Part shown: piece after piece, positions 38,001-49,200 of the stretch
Position numbering within the stretch: position 1 is the stretch's first letter
How the letters are laid out: the number at the start of each line of letters is the position of its first letter
Assembly (NCBI GenBank): GCA_036768485.1
Contig: JAVLUZ010000340.1
Location: 6,738,134-6,802,133, forward strand
DNA: 64,000 bases
Direction of reading: 5' to 3'
Origin: Mermis nigrescens
Taxonomy: Eukaryota > Nematoda > Enoplea > Mermithida > Mermithidae
The notes under the pieces: generated by a model
The model's input: only the letters and a program-made list of their open reading frames with translations
The model's database searches: none
What the model was told of the DNA's origin: nothing
Made by a program: the position numbers and the translations under genes

Positions 38001-38886
38001 TGAACCTGTTCCATATATGCCGTCCAATCAATTTCGGTATCTGTAAAGATTACATAAACAACTGAAAATTTTGACTGCTTATATTTCATAAGAATCTGAT
38101 ACTGATAAGAATGTGCTTGTATAATCGACAATATACATAGGTACATACATGCACCTGGTCAAAATTTATGGGAGGGGGAGGATGGTTAACCAAGCTTCCT
38201 TGGAGGGGATGAATGAGTAATTTTCTTTATGTCAAACTTTGATAATTAATTCGTTGTATCTTACTCTTCAAGGATATTTGTGCTAAAATTTCCACGAAAA
38301 CAAATATGTAACAATAAGGGCGACGGATTAACCTGTAACGTCAAGTATACACGAAATAATGAAAGAAAAGTGTTCGGATGAATGAATTGAAGTGTCTTCT
38401 GCTCGAAAAATAAGTATACATATGTGCTTGAAGTTATACTGTCAGACGTCCTTTAATGCTTTTTAATGGTTTGAGCAATAGGCTTTGGTCAAAAATAAAT
38501 TGCTTAGATTTTGAAATTTTCGAAAAAAAATTTTCAGAAAAATACTGTGGCAGCTAACTAAATACACGCGTACATAAATAAACTGGACATACAGCCTTTC
38601 ATCGTAAGAAGTGTACACGTGAATTTCCCTAACTAGACATTTGATCTTTGGAGAACAACGATGAAAACTTACACTTGATTCTTTGAATGATAATTGATGA
38701 CAGAGCAACTTCAATGATAAGAAAAGGAATTGACGCAGAACCAAAATAAAGAGGATTAAGCAGCAAATTATTCAATACGGCTACGAATGAGCGTATAATC
38801 TTTCTTGCTCGATCACTCAGACTGACGGTACGCGGTTTCGGAGGTATTCTGATGCTCTCGCTACAACGAAATACGTCGGGCGCCAT
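26097..38886 (-). CDS. ALG3: Dol-P-Man:Man5GlcNAc2-PP-Dol alpha-1,3-mannosyltransferase (ALG3), complete, 9 exons
   Basis: Adds the sixth mannose, the first luminal one, to the lipid-linked N-glycan precursor in the ER, using dolichol-P-mannose. It is a multi-pass GT58 protein. Exons: 38673-38886, 37938-38040, 37555-37702, 33623-33783, 33340-33460, 30913-31118, 29117-29181, 28691-28829, 26097-26253 (1314 bp, 437 aa; human is 438). All phases close. Family blocks are [13 protein letters not shown] (72-84, catalytic acidic luminal loop), [24 protein letters not shown] (172-183), [49 protein letters not shown] (347-366) and [10 protein letters not shown]. The C-terminus KKVE fits a KKxx ER-retrieval motif, as in the human protein. 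Oddity: the exon 6 boundary at 31118, which the family alignment demands, is preceded by TTTTCAA instead of an AG; no AG occurs for about 90 bp upstream. A hAT MITE (32810-33253) sits in the same intron. Confidence 0.95.
26328..27151. mobile_element. Family H hAT-like element with nested family C MITE
   Basis: GAAAGAGGGGGTGGTGCGGC...CTAGATACGGGCCT, flanked by GCATACAC/GCATACAT (7 of 8). It contains the 26634-27039 insertion. It carries GGCGCTTCGCGCC near 26438. In ALG3 intron 8, immediately upstream of exon 9. Confidence 0.6.
26634..27039. mobile_element. hAT-type MITE, family C
   Basis: 406 bp, CAGTGTTTTTTCTACAAGG...TACAAAAAACACTG, flanked by CATAAAAG/CGTAAAAG (7 of 8). It contains the palindromic core GTACATGTAC and two GCGCGAAGCGC-type hairpins. 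Confidence 0.8.
27481..27927. mobile_element. hAT-type MITE, family C
   Basis: 447 bp, CAGTGTTTTTGTTGTACAAGG...TACAAAAACACAG, flanked by CCCTCACT/CCCTCACC (7 of 8). It has two GGCGCGAAGCGCC hairpins. In ALG3 intron 8; a family F fragment follows to about 28040. Confidence 0.82.
29750..30080. repeat. Dispersed repeat, family G
   Basis: CAGGGAATAGGGGAGTCTGACCCC... with repeated GAATGGCTGC blocks and a body related to family F (CTAGAAAGAACGAGCATTG). The inverted counterpart is at about 33870-34260. In ALG3 intron 6. Confidence 0.5.
30256..30562. mobile_element. Family H hAT-like MITE
   Basis: CAGGGTCGTACTTAGGGGG...CTTGGATACGGGCCT, flanked by CATGTATG/CATATATG (7 of 8). It contains GGCGCTTCGCGCC. 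In ALG3 intron 6. Confidence 0.7.
31284..31845. mobile_element. Mariner-type MITE, family E
   Basis: AGGGTGGGCCACACAAAAGG...GTAGCCTTTTTGGCCCATCCCG, flanked by TA. In ALG3 intron 5, about 165 bp upstream of exon 6. Confidence 0.65.
32810..33253. mobile_element. hAT-type MITE, family C
   Basis: 444 bp, CAGTCTTTTTTGTACAAGG...TACAAAAAAACACTG, with perfect 8-bp TSD CTCTGCGG at 32802-32809 and 33254-33261. In ALG3 intron 5, starting 87 bp past the exon 5 donor. Confidence 0.9.
33870..34260. repeat. Dispersed repeat, family G (inverted copy)
   Basis: GTACAGCATGTGAATTCCGG... to ...CCCTCCCAGGAACACGTATG; shares CCTTCTAGAACATAAAAACAT with 29750-30080 in inverse. In ALG3 intron 3, just above exon 4. 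Confidence 0.5.
34575..34930. repeat. Dispersed repeat, family F
   Basis: CCCCCTACAAATTTTTTCACC start; AAGGTGCTGTTTTAAACC, AAGATAGAGCATCATC and CAGAATTCCCATGCTG landmarks. In ALG3 intron 3. Confidence 0.55.
34935..36700. repeat. Repeat-rich block with TTTACAC motifs (family I and related)
   Basis: 35270-35705 is the inverted counterpart of 1-430. The remainder repeats similar phrases (CTTTACACC, GAGAAAGTGGC/GAGAAGTTGGC, TATTGNGT near TTTAAAC) several times, suggesting old tandem or nested copies. It is non-coding, in ALG3 intron 3. Confidence 0.45.
37270..37501. mobile_element. Small inverted-repeat element
   Basis: GCATGGCAAAAGGGTCTAAGT at the left and ACTTAGACCCTTTTGCCGTGC at the right, with internal CTAAAGGGTCTAG. 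TSD unclear. In ALG3 intron 3, 53 bp below exon 3 (37555). Confidence 0.6.
38150..38480. repeat. Dispersed repeat related to 8335-8660
   Basis: Shares CACCTGGTCAAAATTTATG/CACATGGTCAAAAGTTATA, AATTTTGATAATTCATTCGT-like and GATGAATGAANTGA blocks with the 8.3-kb copy. In ALG3 intron 1. Confidence 0.5.
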
Positions 38887-39451
38887 ACCTGAAGCACATA
38901 CGAGTAGGTAGCATATTGTGCGCGATTGGTCAAGAGTCCAGGCAACGAAAATCCTAAGATTTTTGACTTTTTAAACTAAAATGACTTCAAAAAGGTGGTG
39001 TTTATGTTAAAATAATATAAAAACTAGGTACATACTTTAAGTAACTCATAGGTAATTACAAGCAGATCTAAAAAAGTGCATTATTCATTATTTAAGCTCT
39101 AATCTTGCACCTTTTCCTCACAAAATTTCTTTTCGGAAACATAGACCCGAATCTCCTCCAGCTGAGAATAGAGGATATGATGACAGCGACTCTAAATTAA
39201 ATATGTATGTACCTTACCTACACAAAATACACGCGCAGATGAATCAAAAGTACAAAACAGTTACTCTGCGCTAAATAATCAAGCATCGCTCAATAGCAGC
39301 AAGTCATACCAAAAAGAACACCCTTGGTAAATGTTGTTGGGTAATTTAGTTGCGATAAAAAGCTCGACTGGTGATTAATAGTTGAAAAGCGTGAAAACGA
39401 CATTCAATAGTCATGATATAATGAATAATAAACTGATGACTTGATATCTAT

Positions 39452-39748
39452 TTAAAAATTGACATTAGAGAATAAAATAATAAACAATAAATAATCAACA
39501 TTAGCACTCTTAATACCTACAATTATTGATTCGAGATTGCGTGCAGAAACAGGTTTTTTAGTAAACGACCCCATGGATGTGTACAACGATGTTCGGAGTC
39601 TTTGTGAAAGCAATTTCTCGTAGCTGCATACATAATCCATTAAATCTAGAACTTTTCGAACAATATTACACACATATTCACGATGTACTATCGTCGTGTT
39701 TTCCATAACCAAATACTCCACCCTAAATTTCGTTAGACAAAGGTTCAT
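39452..39748 (-). CDS. Uncertain 98-codon ORF between DPH5 and ALG3
   Basis: ATG-started frame without recognisable domains and without repeat matches in the window. It contains MDYVCSYEKLLSQRLRTSL and ends in a hydrophobic segment. It lies upstream of the ALG3 start on the same strand. It could be chance, since the region is AT-rich. The rest of 38887-40177 shows no gene. Confidence 0.15.
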   Translation of the reverse strand: MNLCLTKFRVEYLVMENTTIVHREYVCNIVRKVLDLMDYVCSYEKLLSQRLRTSLYTSMGSFTKKPVSARNLESIIVGIKSANVDYLLFIILFSNVNF

Positions 39749-40177
39749 GAATTTCCACGAATTTTCAGGTAGATATTTGCCAACAAAAATTTAGGAAGTT
39801 GACATTTAGCGCAGTAGGTACGACAAAAGCTCTTATTGCAATCAATGATGGACCCGGGATTTTCGCAATAGAGTTGTAACCCAACTTTCCCTATATAGCC
39901 GAAAATACATCAAAAAAATTCGCAAGTCACGCGCCAAATAGCTTCTTTTGCCGTTTACCTTGTCTACGTTCATTATAAAGCCACATTTTACAATGCTCTT
40001 TCTTGAAAAATCTCGAAAATTCCGCACCCTTTCCCCCAAAAAACTAGGTTTACCCCTCCCAGAAATTCTGACCGTGTGCACGTATGCTAATAAGTAATAC
40101 TGCATTTATATGCAAATTCTAATTTCTGCAGTAATTGCGAAATATAGATACGATAAATGCCAACACAATTTGCAAAT

Positions 40178-40183
40178 TTTATT
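40178..40183 (-). other. DPH5 polyadenylation signal
   Basis: An AATAAA on the minus strand lies about 31 bp after the DPH5 TGA stop (40215-40217). Confidence 0.45.
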
Positions 40184-40214
40184 AAACGCTTTAAAGTGTC
40201 ATAAATTGCAATAA

Positions 40215-43200
40215 TCATTGCCACAACGACAGCATATCAGATTCCAAGGGATGCAAAGTGCCAACAATGATCAGACAGTGAAGAGGCGATCCTAGGTCTT
40301 TCTGTTTCATTTCACTTAAACTGCAAGCCACGATCTTTTGATCGTCCCAGCCGATCCGAGCTAGTCCAACACACAATGTTTCCTCGGTTAAGACTAAAAT
40401 AAAGAGCATAAATGATTTCACTCATTCTGTCATCTATAGTCTATTTTTTAACCTAAGGTATGGAAATCGCTCAGCAAAACAAATTCTTATTACTGTAACA
40501 CCCGATTTCTTCATCGCTTGACCCCGACCTATAAGAAAAAATTCGCTACCTACTCTGCCAAGTAGGAAAAATCAGTAATACAGTAATAAGTAAATTAGTT
40601 TTCCGAGTGAATTAATGCACGGAATGGGACGTTTAGGCGCCGCCGTTTTGGCGCCACACTCTTTGTTATATTATTAATTATTTACATTTCATTTACGATT
40701 AAAGACAGATTCTGAAAGCCCATTCAATTCTCTGCGTGATGGTATAAATTACTTTTAGAATATCTTTGAATTTAGTGAGATAATCAAATGCATCTAAAAA
40801 CACACTGGATTTTCTAGAGTTTTTCAGTCGTACACAAATGGATACTCATCGAATCGAAAAGAACAATATGCTATTTTGTAGCTTGTAGAACCTGCTTTCT
40901 GAGTATATAATTTATTTTAAAATTGTTTCAAAATTGATTTAATTAGAATAATTTATTAGTTGCTGGCGCCAAAACGGCGGCGCCAACACGTCGTAGACCC
41001 ATTAATGCACTAACTTAAAAAACAGACTATAATATTATAATAAATTTACAATAAGAAGTGCTTAATGCTCAAAGAGTTACATATCAGTATTCTCTAAAGA
41101 CTTCCAATCAGTGAACGACCGGGCCAAAATTTGGTCGGGACCAGGACCGGGACCGGGCTCTATAGGCTGGGACCGGGCCTCAATGTATGTCTTACTATGC
41201 AGGTGCAGGTATGCGTGTGTAGGTCATCATGTTTGGTGTGTATGTGAGTGTTTGTATAATGTATGTGAGCATTTACAATGTACATATCTATCTACCAGCA
41301 CACGAATTGACTGCAGGCCTTCAAATTGGTAGGTTAATAGCAAAATCGTTCTAAGCAGCTTTAAATACAACTGATTTCTTATGCTGCTGTCCAAAAACAT
41401 TGTTTTTTTAATATATTGCCTGCGACATTTCTAGTAGAGCTGTGCCGGGGCGGGCCAATGTTAGAGTTGATTATAATGTAGAAAATTGATAATGTTTTGG
41501 GCAGATTTACCTTCAAACTCAATTTCAAGCAAACCACAGATCTTGCTAATTCAAATCTCTATTTCACTATGTCAGATTGGTGCAAATTTCTAGTTAATAA
41601 TCAAAATTGACATATTTTAAATTGCAATTCATATAGACGAGCATTTCCAGCTTGCTTGGTAGCAGACAGCTACTTCTATCAGAACAAATAGAATAATAAG
41701 CCTAAAAAAAGTGCAAAGTAAAGCACATTGAAAAACGCATCCAAGTCAGAGGAGTTAAATCCATACATGGGCAGCTCAAAAATTCTAGGGGGTCCAAAAT
41801 GTTTCAAAGTCAAAAAGTGCCGGATAATAAATGGTAGAGCGAAAAAAACACCGTTTTCTCGCGTCTCTCAAAGAGAGCTATCCATTAGCATCAAAAAACC
41901 GCAGAAAAACAGAAAAATTCTGAAAATCAATTTCTGGGGGGTCTAGCGGATTTTTTTGGGGGGGGTGTGAATTCTGGGGGTCTAGATCCCCCGATGCCCA
42001 TGTTCTGTTATATCTTGTAATCCCAACAAATATTAACGCTTGACGTGCATATCTACAAGCAAGAATATATGCATATGTACATATAAGGGGTAGGGCAGGG
42101 TCGTACTATGAGCATGGTAAAGCACGCTATTATTGGGCCCGGCCAGGCCCCGGACCCGGCACCGGGGCCTAGGCCCCGGCCCCGGCAAAAAAGGCGGCCC
42201 CGACACAGCTCTAATTTCTGGTGCACTACATATTAATCAATTTCAATGCAACATTTATTTTGATAAGATTTATGTATGTAGCTACTTTTCTCAATCGTAA
42301 AAAACGATAATAATTTGATTAAGCAAGTCTCTTATAGCAATGAAGTGGGTCTTTCCATGCATCGCTACACTCATTTAGTACAACGATTAAAATGATTTGC
42401 ATCTCATTCTCTTTTTTAAAACAGATTTACCCCATCCCGAATTTATTTCGTCACAGCCTGATGCAAAATCATATGAATTTTTTTTGAATTTTTTGCTGCT
42501 AAAGCTGCATGGTAACTCAGAAAGATATTGAGCGATTGCCAACACGCTGAAAATTCACAAAAACTAACAATTTTATTAAAACAATCAGTGCTATTTCTCG
42601 GGAATTTTTGTGTTCAATGTATTGGATTCCTTGTAAGTCACAGAGATTAGAGACTTTAGATAAAGTACAGAAAAGCAAGGAGGCTGCTTAATATTTATTA
42701 TGTTCAGCAGAAATAAATAACATCTGAGAAACTTTTAAGTTTGTCACTTAACCTTTGTAAATTGAATAAAAATGATGTCAAGAATCTTTTTAGACTCTAA
42801 TCACAATCTTAATCTCGTTCAAAGAACCTAATACTCTGTTTTCCTATAATTTTCCTTAATTAATTTCAGTTAATTCTTGAATTTATGATCTTTATGGAAA
42901 ATGGTCGAATAGGCGCTGTTCACACGATTTTTCTATGAGAATAACTCTGTAATTGCTATATTATGGAACAGAAGATGTTTTTGAAGAAGTGTATTTCTTG
43001 CGAGATATTCTCCGAAAATGCTGGAATAATTGCCTCAGTGTAAAAGGAATACTTCCTGGAATACTTTTTGTCCGAAATGTATTCCTTGTTAAGGATTTCA
43101 TTTAAATATAAGAATTTTCTTCACTTTAACAAATATATCGCTTCAGCATTTAATGCTCATTTTTGCCTAAGATGCTAAATCGGGATTGGCGCAGTTCTCA

Positions 43201-46200
43201 TTTTATGCTGATCTATGCTACGTTAAATTTTATTCAATTTTTGTAACAAATCTCTTCAAGTATGTCAGATGTGATACAGCTAAGAGAAAGTAAGATCTGT
43301 CTGGCACCAATTTCATAAAAACTCGATAAAACTAGTTAAAAGCTGTAGAGAAGTTAATTCAAGAACAATTTTAAAATAACCACAGTAAAATTAATGACAA
43401 GAAAAATGTTTCGTGACAACTCAACATGCTTTCCTAATTCTACTTGTAAAAGGCCCGGTCCTTTTCTGGCCGGGACCGGGCCCGATATGTCCGGGTTCGG
43501 GCGCCCGGTCGTTCCTTGCTCCCAACGCATCAAAGTTTTACAGAAATACTAATTTTGAAAGTGCTTCCAGCTTTTATTATTTTCTTATAAATAAAAGACT
43601 CTATACAATTTTAATAGTTTTCGGCGAAAATTGCACGCATAGAATAGTCGTTTCACAAAAACCTGCTTATACGCATATATACATACAATACCCATCAGAC
43701 TTTGAAAAATAAAAATTTTTCCCAAGTGTGCGTGCGTTTTTCTGTGGCAAGCTGAATGACTTGTAATACTTTATATACTTCACCTTAAATTGCGTTGAAA
43801 CTTTTTCATATATGTATGTACTTCACCTTAAATTGCGTTGAAACTTTTTACTCGCCTGATATGTAACTCGAAGAACTAATACTATTTATGTATGTACATA
43901 GGTGCAGCCATACATTATTTTGAGGTTTGTGGGGGTATACACCCCCCAATTTTCACCTTACAGGAATTTTTTTACCCCTAATTCGCAAATTTCAAAAAAA
44001 TTCGTAGAAAAGGTGCTGTTTTAAGCGTTTTTAGCCATCTGCTTGCTCAAAAAGTTTCAAATTTTCGGCTGTCACATATTCATTTTTTAACTACATTTTT
44101 CCAATTTATTTGAACTTTTTCAATATTTTTCTCAAAGTTTTTTGTTTTTCCGATCAAGAAAGATAAAGCATCGTTAGAAACGATACAAAATATGTTTTTG
44201 AAGAGTATCCATCGTTTTTAGGTCTAAAAAGGCACTTTAAAAATTTTTCATCTTACTCCCCAGGATTCCCATGATGTGCATGTCTGCACTCAACTAATTG
44301 TTCGACATTTGATGTTAAGGAACGCAAGTTCGCTTCCCCGTGTTACAGTAAACCCAGCCACTGATGCAATTAATGATGCGATTTAGGCAGCTTATATTTA
44401 TTAGTCACGATCTAATAGCAGATAATTCACGCATCAAAGGGTAAAATATTACTATATATATGTATATAGTCTTTTTTGAAGTCAGAAAACTAGCTATTTA
44501 TAGCCTTTTTGGACTCAGAAACAAACAGCGATTTCAACAAAGTTACAAAATAATACACAGCTATTTTCCCGACTTAAAAAATGGCTAAATAACTACATAT
44601 TTGTAGTCCAAAAAAGTTTTATGGCTACATTTGTGAGTACAGAAGGGCTATATCTTTGCCACTAATGCTCATTATCTATATTAAAGCGACACCATTGTTT
44701 TTTCGCTTTAGATTCGTTTTTTACAAAGCATACATCTCCAAATTTTGAATTTTCAACATCCCTCCCTGAAAGTCTGACCTTGCGCATTAATGGCCCGAGT
44801 TTATCTCAAGGTTGTCGAGCTCGTTAATTCTCATACTTCATCTTTTACCTAGCGTACCAAACAAATTATATTGAGGAAAAATTAATTTTTACCGGATATT
44901 CCGCCTGGCTCAACTCGATTATTAGCGATTTCTATTAAATTTCGAGCCGCTTCAGCTGCCGTCATAAAACGAGGTGGTTCAAAGACTGCTCGTTTCCTAA
45001 AATTACACTTATTTAAACAATCAGTTGACAGCAGTGTTGTTTTGTACTCGGCAAAGATTTTTCCCGATGTACAAAGACTTTTCGGGACCGTCTTTGTACA
45101 TGTACAAAGATTTTTGGGAAAACAAAAATTGCAAAAAAGGTCTGAAATTCGCAGAAATTTTAGGCGCCTCGCGCCTGAATGAGTAATTGTGTGTTCTATA
45201 TATCTTAATAATGGCAGAAATTGCATTTCAAAAGGAAAATGTCAAATTTTTCGGCGCTTTCGCGCCGTTTTACGACGACTCTTAGTGATTTTTGCTCTTG
45301 GAGGCCCAGAAATCAGCTAAAATACACTACCAAAAGTCGAACAACTCTGTTTTTACCACAATAAAATCGCTACTGCACCATATTATAGAGCCCAAAAATT
45401 TGCATTTACAAAATATGCAAAGATTTTCGGGAAGGCTAAATTGTAAAAAGGTGTGAAATTCCCAAAAAATTTTGGCGCTTCGCACCGAAATTAGTAATTG
45501 TTTGCCTATACATATACCTTTAAAATGGCAGAATTCGCATTTAGAATGAAAAAATGTCAAATATTTCGGCGCTTCGCGCCTGTATTGAGACAATTTTTTA
45601 GTAATTTTCGGCGTCAGAAACCCAGAAGCTAAAATACACTACTAAAGATCGAAAACCCTGTTTTACCACTTTAAAATCGCTACTGTACTATATTATAGTA
45701 CACAAAAATTTGCTTGTACAAAATGTACAAAGACTTTTGAAGACTATCGTTGTACATGTACAAACGGACCTTGTACAAAAAACACTGCTTGGCAGATTTA
45801 AGGAATAGAAAAACTATCAAAAATTTTCAGAAAAAGATCGTTTTCATCACTCGTTTCACTATGAGTACTAATAGCATTCGATATGCAATAACTGATTATA
45901 TTATGCAAACGTATTAAACGATCAAATATCGAATTTATTTCATGAATTTCAAGAGATGAATTCAACGATAAAATCTGAGATTGCGTGATTATTATTTAAA
46001 AATTTAGCATATTGGATCTATTCAACTTCATCTGATCACCTAAACGACCACAAAAGTCGAAGACGAGGAGGAAATTCAAAAACTACGAGAAAATGAAATA
46101 AGAATATCAAACAACTGCATTAATGAGTGTCATCAGTAAGTGACCGAACAGTCACGAATTTCAACAGAAGTACTTCTAAAGATATTTTGTTTGTTAACTG

Positions 46201-49200
46201 CTTCTAAAATTCTGCATATCCCTAACCTGTTTTCTTCAAATTTACTTCTTAAATTCTTCCTCCTACTTAAGATTATGCAGACATACGGATATTCACCAAT
46301 GTCTGTGAAAATTGCCTACAAGATTAGGCTTATGTATCCACAAAAGCAAAGAATTTCAAATTACTGTAGGTTGTTTGTATTCCTGAAAATCCATTCATCT
46401 ATAATGAATATACAGTAGTCATAAGGGATTTCAAAAGAGCAGGATGAGAATACTGCAGAAATGAAAGTGATGTGTATTTTGACAGCATATGTACATTTAA
46501 CAGCTCCAAATTTTGGTTCCGTGCAGTCGGCCATTTTTAGATGAAAAAGGTGGTATGGCTCTCAATTTTTGGCCAAAAATGGTAAAAAATACATAAAATG
46601 ACTCAAAAACACAAGTTTTTGACCAAAAGTCGAGGGGAGGGTAAAAGATCTGTCGTCGAGATGTAGGGACAATCGATGTTTAGTGTTAGAAATCCGCCAC
46701 CCCGTGTTCAGGGGCGGATTTAGGGGGCAGGGGGCGGCCGCCCCCATTGGCCCAAAATAAAGCATTTTTGAGCGATTTTTAGCGATTTTCGGGTTAAAAC
46801 GGCTAATTTTTCCGCCCAAGTCAGGGTTCCGCCCCCCTTAGGGATACCGCCCCCTGAGGAAAATCCTAGATCCACCACTGCCCGTGTTGCATGTATGATT
46901 GATAGACATACAAATACATAAAGAACAAACAGTACTTGATAATATTTTCAACAGTCTGTTCTTTCATTTTGATATCAAGCAAGCAAAGAGTGTGTAGGCC
47001 GAGCTGCAAGTTACGCAAAATTTTATCGAAATAGCTATCGGGCTTCCAGCTGTCGGTCCACAAGGGTATGGACACCGTTTCACCGAAATTGTACAACTAA
47101 AATATTAGGCGCAGAAAAATCATAAAGAATTATCACAACCTATGACAGTGCAAATGAAAGTTTATTCTAGAGCATGTAGTACGGCTTTTGGACTTGCTGT
47201 TGTGAAATTTTATTTCTCACTATTCATTGCAACAATATCATAGGTGCACAAGGTCAGAATCGGCTAGGAGGGGGGTAAAATCTCAGGAATCCAAAACAGT
47301 AAATTTAGCGTTCACAAATTTTTTTGTTGTTTAAGCGACCAAAATGGTCAAAATAGCCTATAAAACGTCTTTCCGTAGTAATTTCGCATTTTTAGTCCAT
47401 TTTGACTGCATATCACTTTTAGCACTGAAAAATACAGAAATTGATCATTTTTGTCGCTTTTTTGGATACAAAAGTACTTAAAATTACCAATCCGTCGCGA
47501 AGCGCCGAAAAAGTTTCGACATTTTTCCTGCTTTTGACCTCAAAAATCATGCGAAAAACGTTCCGTCAGCTCGAAATCGTCGGACAGTACCTGTCTGGCT
47601 GACCCTTCACCGGGGTAATACCCCCGCACCCCCGTACGTGCATGTATGAACAGTGTTAGAAAAGTTTAATGTTAACAAATCACACTATTAGCTATACATA
47701 CTTATAGTCGTTACACATAAGTTTGGGCATAAATTTTAAGAATTTTTATTGACAGTTAACGGTAATTATCGATCAACTTAATATATTCTATGTAGGGATG
47801 TCCCAAGCCCCGGGCCGGGGTTAAAACATTTGTAATTAATTGCAAAACTCTAAGTCTCTCTTCCAAAATCACTCTTGGAAATTATAAGGAACCAAAGAAA
47901 TGGTATATTTCAGAATACTGAAGAATTCGAATAGCAAAATCTGATCGTTAAATTGTTTCTATAGCTCAAATGTAGATTTGGACCCAACTTAAGCAATTTT
48001 AATTCAGCGTATTCGTTTTACTTTCAAATTAGTTATTAATAAATATATTAATGCTTATTATTTATATTATTAATATATCATTGATACATTTATGATTTAC
48101 TTATTAATTGTATAGTTAATCTCGCAATAAATAGCCTAAATCGAATGACGAATGAATTTTTTTCTATTCTGTCAGATCTTATAAATGACTTTCGATGATC
48201 TGTTAACTCTGAACATACAGAATGCATAAAATTAATTAAAGGACAGCTGAAGAAGGAAGCAAGATTCGATGCTGTGATCGCAGTTTTTGGTGCCCTAACA
48301 CTTAAATACATATTGTTTCATAATTCACAATTTTAGGGAATTTCTCGAAAATCAAGGTTGTGCTGCCGGGAAGATTTATCGCATCCACTGTTTTTTTTGT
48401 ACGAGCCTCTTTGTACATGTACAAAGATCCTCGGAAAAGTCTTTGTACGAGCGAAAATTTTTTTGTACATATAACGTATAGATATGCAATTGAATGTACA
48501 GATTTTTACATACTACTAGATTGTTATCCGTGACCCGCACGCTTTGCAAAAGGTGTAACTTTGTCCTAAATTCAGCTGGTTATATTAGTTCGGCCCGAAA
48601 CGCCGAAATTTTCATGAGACTTAGGTTGAAATTACACATAAAATTCGACTCAGCAAGTTAAAATGACTTGTGTTACACAATTATAAATAATAAGCGGTTG
48701 CAATGTGCTGACTGAATCTCATAATAGACACCAATTTGCTTATGAATTTAATGCAACGCAAAGATAAAAGAGTCAATTTTATCTTCAAACGGCAGAAAAC
48801 AGTGCACAGTTGTTTAGTAGTTCTTTTTTCTACATAAAATCTTTATAAAACAGTGGAAATAGATGTAAAAGTTGCTTCAATCTGTACAAAGATGCTTACA
48901 GATAGATTTTGCAGTGTTTAATGCCCGCGCTTGAAGCTAAATAAAATGTAATTATGATACTCGGCGCGAAGCGCCGAAAATTTTTAGAAATTTTGCTAAA
49001 AAATACTCCAAAAACCGTTAAAATTACCATTACTTTGCCCCAAAAAGTCTTTGTACATTGTACAAAGATGGCTCCGAAAATCTTTGTACGAGCCTCAAAA
49101 TCTTTGTCTCGTACAAAAAAACAGTGATCGCATCAGCCACAATCTTGGCAAGAAAAAGATGTTTAAAATTTATACATCCATGATTTTTATGGCTCAGTAC

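Noticed and set aside
46140..46418. 92-codon plus-strand ORF with an F-box-like start
   Set aside because: Too weak; only a short leucine-rich resemblance, within a DPH5 intron.
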